Shown: piece by piece, positions 8,346-16,181 of the stretch
How the letters are laid out: each line of letters begins with the position of its first letter
How positions within the stretch are numbered: position 1 is the first letter of the stretch
NCBI RefSeq assembly: GCF_003386235.1
Contig: NZ_QRDZ01000031.1
Coordinates: forward strand, 50,623-114,622
Source of the DNA: Cohnella phaseoli
GTDB lineage: Bacteria; Bacillota; Bacilli; Paenibacillales; Paenibacillaceae
Length of the DNA stretch: 64,000 bases
Direction of reading: 5' to 3'
The notes under the pieces: generated by a model
Seen by the model: only the letters and a program-made list of their open reading frames with translations
What the model was told of the DNA's origin: nothing
Databases searched by the model: none
Made by a program: the position numbers and the translations under genes

Positions 8346-9632
8346 ATGCGCTACGATCTACTTCACCCCGCGGATCAAATACTTCTGATGATGGACCGGA
8401 TTTACGGTTATGGTATGACGACGACGTCCGGCGGCAATCTGTCGATTCTTGACGAACAAAATCAAATTTGGATTACGCCCGCAGGCGTAGATAAAGGCAC
8501 GTTGACGCGAAACGATATCGTATGCGTCAAACCCGACGGTACGGTCGTCGGCCATCATCGCCCGTCAAGCGAGTTTCCGTTCCACCGGCTCATCTACGCC
8601 GCTCGGCCGGACTTGCGGGCCGTCGTGCACGCCCATCCCCCCGCTCTCGTCTCGTTCAGCATCGTCAGGCGCATTCCCGACACGCGGCTGCTGCCTAACG
8701 AGCGGCAGATTTGCGGAGAAATCGGCATGGCGGAATACGCCCTCCCCGGCAGCAGCCAACTGGGCGAAAATATCGCCGCCGTGTTCCAACGCGGCAACGA
8801 TTCGGTCATGTTGGAAAACCACGGCGTTGTCGTCGGCGGAGCGGATCTGTTCCAAGCGTTTCAACGCTTCGAGACGCTTGATTTCTGCGCGCGGCTGGAA
8901 ATTAACGCTCGCAGGCTCGGAACGCCGACGCTGCTGTCGGACGATCAGTTCGGCGCGATGGCACACAGCGACGAGCCGGAGCTGGGCGAGTTCGTCCCGC
9001 AGTCGTACGGCACGGACGAGCTTGCCTTTCGCCGGGATATGTGCACGCTGATCAAGCGAGCCTACGACCAGCGCCTGTTCACGAGCACGCAGGGAACGTT
9101 CTCGCATAGACTTGCGGACGGTTCCTTTGTCATCACGCCTTTCGGAGTCGACCGCAAATACTTGGAGCCGGAGGACCTTGTGCGCATCGAGGGCGGAGCG
9201 GTCGAAGCCGGCAAAACGCCGAGCCGTTCCGTCCACCTTCATAAGCGCATTTACGAGCTGCACCCTCATATCGACAGCGTCATAATCGCGCATCCGCCGA
9301 ATGTGATGGCCTTTGCCGTCACCGACCGCGAGCTCGACTCGCGTACGATTCCGGAGAGCTACATTCTGATGCGGCAGACGCCCAAGCTTCCTTTCGACGC
9401 CGTCTATCGCAACACGGAAGGCACTGCGGCCCGCTTTACGAAAGACACGCCGATCGCTATCGTGGACAACAACTGCGTCATCGTAACCGGCCAAAATCTG
9501 CTTAATGCGTTCGACCGGCTCGAAGTCGCCGAATACAGCGCCAAAGCGCTTCTGTCGGCCGGCTGCCTCGGAGACATCGTGCACATCGGCCCTGAGCAGA
9601 TCCGCGACTTGGAGATTGCGTTTAAGCTATAA
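8346..9632 (+). CDS. Class II aldolase/adducin family protein with two tandem domains, the second degenerate
   Basis: A 428-residue protein built of two class II aldolase-like domains (about 1-200 and 225-428). Domain 1 keeps the catalytic set: SGGN phosphate loop at 28-31, PSSE with Glu76, the zinc ligands His95 and His97 (HAHP) and His159 (ENHG). In domain 2 the matching positions are Ile314 and His316 (IAHP), Asn376 (DNNC), and PSRS instead of PSSE, so zinc and catalysis should be lost there. It could act on a sugar phosphate or related substrate by retro-aldol cleavage, epimerisation or dehydration; which one cannot be told. GGAGGAGC precedes the ATG, and the gene is monocistronic with a strong terminator. 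Confidence 0.88.
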   Translation: MRYDLLHPADQILLMMDRIYGYGMTTTSGGNLSILDEQNQIWITPAGVDKGTLTRNDIVCVKPDGTVVGHHRPSSEFPFHRLIYAARPDLRAVVHAHPPALVSFSIVRRIPDTRLLPNERQICGEIGMAEYALPGSSQLGENIAAVFQRGNDSVMLENHGVVVGGADLFQAFQRFETLDFCARLEINARRLGTPTLLSDDQFGAMAHSDEPELGEFVPQSYGTDELAFRRDMCTLIKRAYDQRLFTSTQGTFSHRLADGSFVITPFGVDRKYLEPEDLVRIEGGAVEAGKTPSRSVHLHKRIYELHPHIDSVIIAHPPNVMAFAVTDRELDSRTIPESYILMRQTPKLPFDAVYRNTEGTAARFTKDTPIAIVDNNCVIVTGQNLLNAFDRLEVAEYSAKALLSAGCLGDIVHIGPEQIRDLEIAFKL

Positions 9633-9639
9633 TATGACA

Positions 9640-9693
9640 AAGCCCGCAGGAGTTTGGCCTCTTCACGCAGCCAAGCTCTCGCGGGCTTTTTTT
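9640..9693 (+). terminator. Rho-independent terminator after the class II aldolase gene
   Basis: AAGCCCGC at the left pairs with GCGGGCTT at 9681-9688, with an inner TTGGC/GCCAA stem and a run of seven or more T. Confidence 0.9.
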
Positions 9694-9699
9694 CGGTGA

Positions 9700-10119
9700 T
9701 CATTCGGGATATGTCACCTTTAGGAAATCGACGGACTGTCGGATCAACGTTTTCAGCGTCTCAATGTCGATGTCGTCCAGCTTGTTGATGTAGACGCACG
9801 CCTTGCCTGTCGTATGTTTGCCGAGCTTCTGCAGCAGTTCCTCTCGCTGAGAATCGCCGGGAGCGAAATAAAGGCTGATCTTCGCCTTTCTTGGCGAGAA
9901 GCCGACAAGCGGCGCGTCTCCCTCATGACCTGTCGCATACTTGTAATGGTACGATCCGAAGCCGATGATGCTCGGTCCCCACATTTTTCCCGGATAACCG
10001 GTCGTCTCGGCAAAAATGTCGAGCAGTTTATAGCCGTCTTCTCGCTTCTTAGGATGGTCCACGCTCTCGATAAACTCGATGACGCTGTTTTCGGTTTCCT
10101 TTGTTTTCTGTTCGTACAC
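9700..10119 (-). CDS. DUF1801 domain protein
   Basis: A protein of about 139 residues from a small cytoplasmic family of unknown function. Characteristic stretches are DIFAETTGYPGKMWGPSIIG, FGSYHYKYATGHEGDAP, GFSPRKAKISLYF and LGKHTTGKACVYINKL. A GTG start is chosen because homologues usually begin just there, GGGAG lies about 11 bases upstream, and a promoter sits just before it. An ATG about 100 bases further upstream keeps the frame open but adds residues with no family resemblance. Confidence 0.85.
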   Translation of the reverse strand: MYEQKTKETENSVIEFIESVDHPKKREDGYKLLDIFAETTGYPGKMWGPSIIGFGSYHYKYATGHEGDAPLVGFSPRKAKISLYFAPGDSQREELLQKLGKHTTGKACVYINKLDDIDIETLKTLIRQSVDFLKVTYPE

Positions 10120-10157
10120 GGGATCACGGCTCCCTTGACTTGTTTGAGGATGAGAAC

Positions 10158-10187
10158 AAGGTAGCACGGATCTGGACATCTTGTCAA
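10158..10187 (-). promoter_or_regulatory. Predicted SigA promoter of the DUF1801 gene
   Basis: On the minus strand, TTGACA (10182-10187) and TACCTT (10158-10163) are spaced by 18 bp. This supports the downstream GTG start of the DUF1801 gene over the upstream ATG. Confidence 0.5.
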
Positions 10188-10235
10188 AATAACAGCTAAG
10201 GCGTTTCTGTTCGATCATCGTTCGCCGTTCCTTGC

Positions 10236-11285
10236 CTATCCGATTGCTTCCCCCAACAATCGAGATGCCCTTAAGGCGTCTTCATCGTTGATTTCCCGAT
10301 GGAAGACGAAGCGCAGGACGGCATCGCTATATAAGTAGGAAGCGACGCCTCGTATCTTCAAACGCTGCAAAACTTCTTTCGCGGCAAGACCCGTACCGGA
10401 AACGTCGACCATGACGATATTCGTTTGTACCCTTTGAAGCTCTACGCCAATACCTGGAATCCGTTGTACCGCCGATGCGAACAAGTAGGCTCGGCGATGA
10501 TCTTTTGCGATATCGTCCACCATTTCATTCAAGCCGATCAATCCCGCCGCAGCGATGATTTCGGCCTTATGCTGACTGTCTCCGCCAAGCGCCCGAGCCA
10601 ACTGCGACGCTTTCCGGATCATTGCCGCGGAGCCGCACAATAAAGCACCTTCCAAAGCGCATAACCCTTTGTTTAAGTTGATCGTCACCGAGTCGTACAT
10701 TTCCGTCATTTGCCGCACCGGTAAATCCAGCGCTACCGCCGCATTAAAGATTCGCGCTCCGTCCAAATGAACGTAAATTTCGCGCTCCTTCATTGCCGCG
10801 CAAACTTCCGCCGCATAGGCTTGGGGCAGAACCGCGCCTCCGCCGGCATTGTGCGTATTTTCCAAACAGAGCAGCTTAGTGCGAGGCCGATGCGAAAATA
10901 CGGATGCCTCTACGGCGGATAGGATCTCCTCGAGGTCGATCGCGCCGCGTCGCCCCTTGAGCAGCTTCGGATAAATGCCCGCAATGGATGCCATGCCCCA
11001 GCCTTCCGACCAGGCGATATGGGAGCTTTCCTCTAGAATCACTTGATCTCCGCGATCCGCATGCGCCATCATCGCAATTAAATTCGCCATCGTACATGAA
11101 GGCAGCAGCAATGCCGCAGCTTGTCCCGTCAATTCGCAAGCTCTGGCCAAGAGCGCCTCCACCGCCTCTTGGCCTTTGAACGGGGTAGCGTTAAGCGCCA
11201 CGGCTTGCATGGCCTCCCACATCCGGCTTGTCGGCGCTGTCCTCGCGTCCGTGCCGAGATCGATATAAGGGTCGTTTCTCCCCAT
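10236..11285 (-). CDS. ltaE: Low-specificity threonine aldolase / beta-eliminating lyase family (PLP)
   Basis: A 349-residue fold-type I PLP enzyme that would cleave threonine, allo-threonine or another beta-hydroxy amino acid to glycine and an aldehyde. HLDGARIFNA (about 173-182) carries the Asp that contacts the PLP pyridine nitrogen, and the Schiff-base lysine is in NLNKGL (Lys about 206). The start MGRNDPY is chosen because GGAGAG lies 8-9 bases upstream; an earlier in-frame ATG lacks one. It follows hyuA by 29 bp on the same strand, so it is probably the last gene of the hyuB-hyuA operon. Substrate is inferred from the family; the gene symbol is tentative. Confidence 0.87.
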   Translation of the reverse strand: MGRNDPYIDLGTDARTAPTSRMWEAMQAVALNATPFKGQEAVEALLARACELTGQAAALLLPSCTMANLIAMMAHADRGDQVILEESSHIAWSEGWGMASIAGIYPKLLKGRRGAIDLEEILSAVEASVFSHRPRTKLLCLENTHNAGGGAVLPQAYAAEVCAAMKEREIYVHLDGARIFNAAVALDLPVRQMTEMYDSVTINLNKGLCALEGALLCGSAAMIRKASQLARALGGDSQHKAEIIAAAGLIGLNEMVDDIAKDHRRAYLFASAVQRIPGIGVELQRVQTNIVMVDVSGTGLAAKEVLQRLKIRGVASYLYSDAVLRFVFHREINDEDALRASRLLGEAIG

Positions 11286-11314
11286 AATGCCGTCTCTCCG
11301 ATCGCATTTCATCA

Positions 11315-13420
11315 TCAATGAAGATCTATGACCAGGTTGAGGTGACCATCCACCTTAATCGTTGTGTTAGGTCCCGCCACTACGGTCGATTCCCGTTCTT
11401 CGATAACCGCCGGCCCCGGGACGGTCGTACCGGGAACTAAACGATATCGATCGTATACTGCCGTATCGGCAAATGACTTGATTTCATGAAAATATACGTT
11501 CCTGCGGCCCTTCAACGCCTTCTCGCCATCCGGATCGTAACGATTGAAGCGAAGATTGGACACCTGCTCAGGCGCAAAAGAACGCAACCGCAAATTGATG
11601 ATTTCAAGCGAGACGCCTTGCGGACAATGGCCGAACGTCGCTTCGTATTCCTTCAGAAAAGCCGTCTCCAAAACACTTGTATCCTCATCGATCAGCATCG
11701 ATTCCGGAAACTTTACGGCAATCTCATAACCTTGTCCGGCATATCGCATCTCTGCCGTATACATCGTCTCCATCTCTTCTTCCCTGACCCCCACCTTGCC
11801 CAAGCCTTCCGCCGCGTTCTTCCGCATATCCGCGAAAAGACTGCGAAGGTACGCCCAATCCAAAGCATCCAGGCTGCTAACATAGCTGCGTCCGAGTTCC
11901 ACCATAGGCGGAGCGACGAGCATGCCTGCCGCTGATGCGACTCCTGTTGCGGGAGGGCACACGATTCGGCCCAGTCCGAGCAAACGGGCTATGCCGTACG
12001 CATGAACCGGTCCGGCTCCGCCTGTCGCCACCAAGCTGAATTTGCGCGGATCGGTCCCTTTCTCGGCGATATGAATTCTTGCCGCCGACACCATATTATG
12101 GTTCACGATTTCATGAATACCCGCTGCGGCTTCTATTGAGCTGATCCCAAGCGGTATGGCTACCTTATTCGCGATAGCTCTCTCTGCGAGCTCGGCGCTC
12201 AGTTGCATATCTCCTCCGAGAAAATAATCGGGATCCAAATACCCAAGCAGAACGTCTGCATCCGTCACGACCGGATCTTCTCCCCCGAGATCGTAACAAG
12301 CCGGTCCCGGAACGGAGCCGGCGCTTTCCGGTCCGATTTTAAGCATGTTCATATTGTCGAGGTGCGCGATGCTTCCGCCGCCGGCGCCGATTTCGATCAT
12401 TTCCATGACCGGAATACGCAGCTGTATGCCGCTCCCTTTCTTGAATCGCTGCATCCGCGCCGCCTCGAACTCGTAAACCCGATTCGGGCTTCCATCCCGG
12501 ACCAGGCACATCTTGGCCGTGGTGCCGCCCATATCGAAAGCGATAATTTGGTTCTCTCCGGCCATTCTGCCGTGAAACGCCGCGGCGATGACGCCGGCCG
12601 CCGGACCGGACTCGATCAGTCGAATCGGATAGGCCGCTGCGGATTCGGCATCGGTCAACCCCCCGTTGGACATGACGACGTTCACCGAAGCATCCGTGCC
12701 GTAGGCGGCGAGGCTGCGCTCCTGCTTGGCAATATAGGTGCGGAGCAGCGGCTTCACGTAAGCGTTGGCGACCGTTGTCGAGAAGCGTTCCAGCTCGCGT
12801 ATTTCGGGCGCGACATCGGAGGAAAGACTAACGGACACTTCGGGCATCTCCTCCAGTAAAATTCGCTCCGCCAGCTTCTCGTGCTCCGGATTGCGATAGC
12901 TGTTAATAAAAGCGATGGCGACCGATTGGATTCCCTGCTCCTTGAACAGCGCAGCCGCTTGACGAACATCCTCTTCATGGAAGTCGACCAGAACGGCTCC
13001 CTCGCTGTCCACGCGCTCCCTGACCTCCCTCCTTAAAAATCTCGGAACGAGCGGTTCCATTTTCTTCATAAACAGATCGAAAATATCGAAGCGCATTTCA
13101 TTGCCGATCTCGATCACGTCCCGGTATCCCGCCGTCGTTATAAGCCCCGTCGGCACGCCTTTGCGCTCGATCATCGTATTGGCGATCAGCGTCGTGCCAT
13201 GGATAAACGTTTCCACGTCCTTCAAATCCAAACCGTATTGCTTCGCCATCTGATCCAAGCCATTGAAAATCGCGCGGCTCGGATCGTCCGGCGTCGTCAG
13301 TATTTTGCCGGTCAGGACGGTACCGCTTTCTTTGTCAAGCATCGTCAGATCGGTAAACGTTCCGCCGACATCCGAACCTACCATCCACTTGCCGATCTTA
13401 TCCTTTGTATTGATAGACAT
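11315..13420 (-). CDS. hyuA: Hydantoinase/oxoprolinase family protein, A (ATPase) subunit
   Basis: A 701-residue ATP-dependent subunit of an N-methylhydantoinase, 5-oxoprolinase or acetone-carboxylase-like enzyme. The N-terminal phosphate motif VGSDVGGTFTDLTMLD (about 13-28), the middle IRLIESGPAAGVIAAAF and IIAFDMGGTTAKMCLV, and the GDPVVTDADVLLGYL-like EDPVVTDADVLLGYLDPDYF are family hallmarks. GGAGG precedes the ATG, which lies inside the end of the B-subunit gene (23-bp overlap). A and B subunits form the enzyme together, normally to open a cyclic amide with ATP cleavage. The true substrate is unknown. Confidence 0.92.
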   Translation of the reverse strand: MSINTKDKIGKWMVGSDVGGTFTDLTMLDKESGTVLTGKILTTPDDPSRAIFNGLDQMAKQYGLDLKDVETFIHGTTLIANTMIERKGVPTGLITTAGYRDVIEIGNEMRFDIFDLFMKKMEPLVPRFLRREVRERVDSEGAVLVDFHEEDVRQAAALFKEQGIQSVAIAFINSYRNPEHEKLAERILLEEMPEVSVSLSSDVAPEIRELERFSTTVANAYVKPLLRTYIAKQERSLAAYGTDASVNVVMSNGGLTDAESAAAYPIRLIESGPAAGVIAAAFHGRMAGENQIIAFDMGGTTAKMCLVRDGSPNRVYEFEAARMQRFKKGSGIQLRIPVMEMIEIGAGGGSIAHLDNMNMLKIGPESAGSVPGPACYDLGGEDPVVTDADVLLGYLDPDYFLGGDMQLSAELAERAIANKVAIPLGISSIEAAAGIHEIVNHNMVSAARIHIAEKGTDPRKFSLVATGGAGPVHAYGIARLLGLGRIVCPPATGVASAAGMLVAPPMVELGRSYVSSLDALDWAYLRSLFADMRKNAAEGLGKVGVREEEMETMYTAEMRYAGQGYEIAVKFPESMLIDEDTSVLETAFLKEYEATFGHCPQGVSLEIINLRLRSFAPEQVSNLRFNRYDPDGEKALKGRRNVYFHEIKSFADTAVYDRYRLVPGTTVPGPAVIEERESTVVAGPNTTIKVDGHLNLVIDLH

Positions 13421-15053
13421 TGACCGCGGCCTCCTTCGAAATCAATTCATTGAGCAAATCTTTCTCGATAAGCTTCGTCTGCCGTTCGTCCGCAAAGCCG
13501 AAGCCGCCCCCGCCGGAATATTGCAGACGAATTCGATCTCCCGGCCCCACTTGATTCCGCCCCTTTAGAGAAACGGCCAATTCACCGTTTACGGACGCAT
13601 GCGCAGCGCCTCCCGCCGCTCCGCCGGCCGTCCCCGACGCCGGATGATCGACGCGGTCGAACATGAGCGACATCTGTACCGGTCCTTCCCCTCGAATTTC
13701 GAGCTCGATCACTTGGCCAAGCCCGCCTCGATACTTGCCCGCCCCGCCGGAATCCTGCAGCAATTCTTTCCGCCAGACGACCAGAGGAGAAACCGCTTCG
13801 GTAATTTCCATGGAACCGACGCTGACGTTGGAAGGAAAACTCGTGCAGCTTAGTCCGTCGTCCGTCGGCCGCGCACCCATGCCGCCGCAAATCGTCAGCA
13901 CCGTCGAGTACGGCCTGTCCCGCCAAGTGCCGTTGAATATCGTATACTGCTGAGGCGCGCTTCCGGAATCGGCGATAATTTGATCCGGGATCGCTTTTGC
14001 TAGCGCTCCGTAGACGACGCAGGACAAGAAATGGCCGACCAAATGCCTGCCGTTCACCGGAGCGGGGAACAGAGGATTCAGAATGCTGCCTTCCGGCGCA
14101 ACTACCGTAAACGGGCGGTAAGAGCCTTCGTTGCGCGGGGTCAACGGATCGATGGCGCATTTAACCGGAAAACAAGTGTACGCGTGCGTGTAATTATAAG
14201 GAACATTGATCGCGTGTCCGATTTGCGGCGACGATCCCGTAAAATCGATGACAAGCTGATCTCCGTTTACCGTCACCTTTACCTTCAGCTCGATAGGTTC
14301 GCCGTCGTATCCGTCCGTTTGCATTTCGTGACGGTATTCGCCGTCCGGAATCGCCGCTACGGCTTTCCGCATCGCTTGCTCGGCTTTATCTTGGATTTCG
14401 CGGGATATCGGAGAGATGTCCGCGATCCCGTTTTCCTCCAGCAACTCGATAAGAAGCGCAGCGCCGGCGCGGCCCGCCGCGATTTGCGCATGAACGTCTC
14501 CCAACACTTCGTCCGGCACTCGCACGTTGCCGCGCAAAATTCTTATTAAATCCTCGTTCGGCTTGCCTTCCTTATAAAGAAATAACGGAGGAATGCAGAT
14601 GCCTTCCTCATATACCTCCCTGCCGTCGGAAGCCCACCCGCTTCCGCCCATATCCGCCATATGGGCAATGCTGCCAGAGAAACCGACCAGCTTATCCCTG
14701 TAGAAGATCGGAATAACGCATGTGATGTCAAGCAGGTGACCGGACGCGATCCATGGATCGTTCGTAATGACAACGTCGCCCGGACGCCAGTTTTGTCGGG
14801 GAAAGAGGTTCAGAATGCTTTTCAACGCTCGCGACATGACCCCATTAAAGGACGGAATACCGATCGTATTCTCGGCTACCGTGTCCCCGTTCTCGTCGAA
14901 CAGTACGCAGGAATAATCGTTGGATTCTCGCACTGTCGGAGAGAAGGACGTTCTCTTTAATATCGTTGCCGTTTCGTCCGCAATTGCGATCAGACGGGTC
15001 CACAAGATTTCCAGCGTAATGGGGTCGATTCGTGTGGCTTCCACTTTAGGCAT
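13398..15053 (-). CDS. hyuB: Hydantoinase/oxoprolinase family protein, B subunit
   Basis: A 551-residue partner of the preceding entry. Recognisable stretches are DPITLEILWTRLIAIADE at the N-terminus, NDPWIASGHLLDIT, IAHMADMGGSG and, near the C-terminus, GAGKYRGGLGQVIELEI with the glycine-rich GGGGFGFADER. AGGAGGCA precedes the ATG. It is the first gene of an operon hyuB-hyuA-threonine aldolase. Divergent from a LysR regulator, it is the likely target of that regulator. Confidence 0.92.
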   Translation of the reverse strand: MPKVEATRIDPITLEILWTRLIAIADETATILKRTSFSPTVRESNDYSCVLFDENGDTVAENTIGIPSFNGVMSRALKSILNLFPRQNWRPGDVVITNDPWIASGHLLDITCVIPIFYRDKLVGFSGSIAHMADMGGSGWASDGREVYEEGICIPPLFLYKEGKPNEDLIRILRGNVRVPDEVLGDVHAQIAAGRAGAALLIELLEENGIADISPISREIQDKAEQAMRKAVAAIPDGEYRHEMQTDGYDGEPIELKVKVTVNGDQLVIDFTGSSPQIGHAINVPYNYTHAYTCFPVKCAIDPLTPRNEGSYRPFTVVAPEGSILNPLFPAPVNGRHLVGHFLSCVVYGALAKAIPDQIIADSGSAPQQYTIFNGTWRDRPYSTVLTICGGMGARPTDDGLSCTSFPSNVSVGSMEITEAVSPLVVWRKELLQDSGGAGKYRGGLGQVIELEIRGEGPVQMSLMFDRVDHPASGTAGGAAGGAAHASVNGELAVSLKGRNQVGPGDRIRLQYSGGGGFGFADERQTKLIEKDLLNELISKEAAVNVYQYKG

Positions 15054-15177
15054 TTGACTTGCCTCCTAGAATGTAGGGTATAAGGCGTTTCAACAAGCAG
15101 CCTGCCTCCTCATTCTAGAATTGACGACCGGCAGCGTCCAATATATAATGTTCATCACTGATATAATCAAAATGGAA

Positions 15178-15193
15178 TATCGCAATTGCGATA
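15178..15193. promoter_or_regulatory. Perfect 16-bp palindrome between hyuB and the LysR gene
   Basis: TATCGCAATTGCGATA is self-complementary over all 16 bases. It lies in the 206-bp gap between the divergent hyuB and LysR genes, where LysR-type regulators usually bind both their own and their target promoter. Confidence 0.65.
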
Positions 15194-15259
15194 GATTACT
15201 TAACCGACTTGCTAAATAACTATTCAATGAAATAATAGATTAGGAATGGAGAGGCAATT

Positions 15260-16168
15260 ATGCAGCTTCAGCTTTTGGAGTACTTCCAATGTATCGCGAA
15301 ACTCGGAAATTTCACGAAAGCCGCACAGGAGCTTCATATCGCCCAGCCTGCTCTCAGCAAGCAAATGGCGAGATTGGAAGCCGAAATCGGCGCCGAGCTC
15401 TTCATTCGGACGGGCAGGGGAATCAAGCTTACGGAGGCGGGAAACAGACTTCTGTTTCACTGCGAGCGGATTTTGGCGGATTGGAAGATAGCGGCTCGGA
15501 GCATCCAGGATCTAGGACTGTCGGGACGCGGCTTTGTAAGATTGGCTATGTACCCGACATTCGTATGGTATATGCTGCCGCATTTTTTGCCTGAGTTCGT
15601 GCGCAACAACGACTCGATCGATTTGGAAATCGAGCAAGGATTGAATGAACCGATCCTGGATTGGGTTCTCGGGCATCATATGGAAGCGGGCATCGTCACC
15701 GCTCCCGTTCATCACCCGCAATTGCGCGAGCAGCCGTTGCATGTGGAAGAATTCGGTTTGCTGGTCTCCGCCGATCATCCTTGGTCGGGCAGGGACTGCG
15801 TACCGCTAGTGGAGCTTCATCAGCAGCCTCTCATTCTCTCTACCTTGAATCGTTGGTACGAGAGCTTCATTTTGCCGTTATTCAAGCAATTGGCGATTCA
15901 ACCTCATGTGCGTCTCGTCGTCCATCAATACGACGTGATCAAGGAACTCGTTAGGGCAAATCTCGGCGTTGCCCTGGTTCCCGTCAATGCTTATCGAATG
16001 TGGAAAAAAACAGAGACGGGCATCGGGAATGAGCTTGCCATCGTTCCGATCGATCCTCCGCTACAGCGCCAGCTTCTCTGGATCGAGCGTCAAGACAGGA
16101 CTCGTTCTCTCGCATGTCAACGGTTTCTGGACTATATGATTGCGTACTTAAATGCCGCGCAATCCTAG
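15260..16168 (+). CDS. LysR-family transcriptional regulator
   Basis: A 302-residue regulator. The N-terminal winged helix-turn-helix (about residues 1-60) reads FTKAAQELHIAQPALSKQMARLE, followed by the co-inducer domain, with family-typical GLLVSADHPW and ANLGVALVPV. GGAGAGG is upstream of the ATG. Its position opposite hyuB suggests that it senses a substrate or intermediate of the hydantoinase/aldolase pathway. It converges on the DUF4838 gene with only 13 bp between the stops and no clear terminator. Confidence 0.93.
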   Translation: MQLQLLEYFQCIAKLGNFTKAAQELHIAQPALSKQMARLEAEIGAELFIRTGRGIKLTEAGNRLLFHCERILADWKIAARSIQDLGLSGRGFVRLAMYPTFVWYMLPHFLPEFVRNNDSIDLEIEQGLNEPILDWVLGHHMEAGIVTAPVHHPQLREQPLHVEEFGLLVSADHPWSGRDCVPLVELHQQPLILSTLNRWYESFILPLFKQLAIQPHVRLVVHQYDVIKELVRANLGVALVPVNAYRMWKKTETGIGNELAIVPIDPPLQRQLLWIERQDRTRSLACQRFLDYMIAYLNAAQS

Positions 16169-16181
16169 TAAGCGGGATGAT

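Noticed and set aside
11486..12859. Open frames antisense to hyuA
   Set aside because: Shadow composition of a well-supported gene; no upstream signals.
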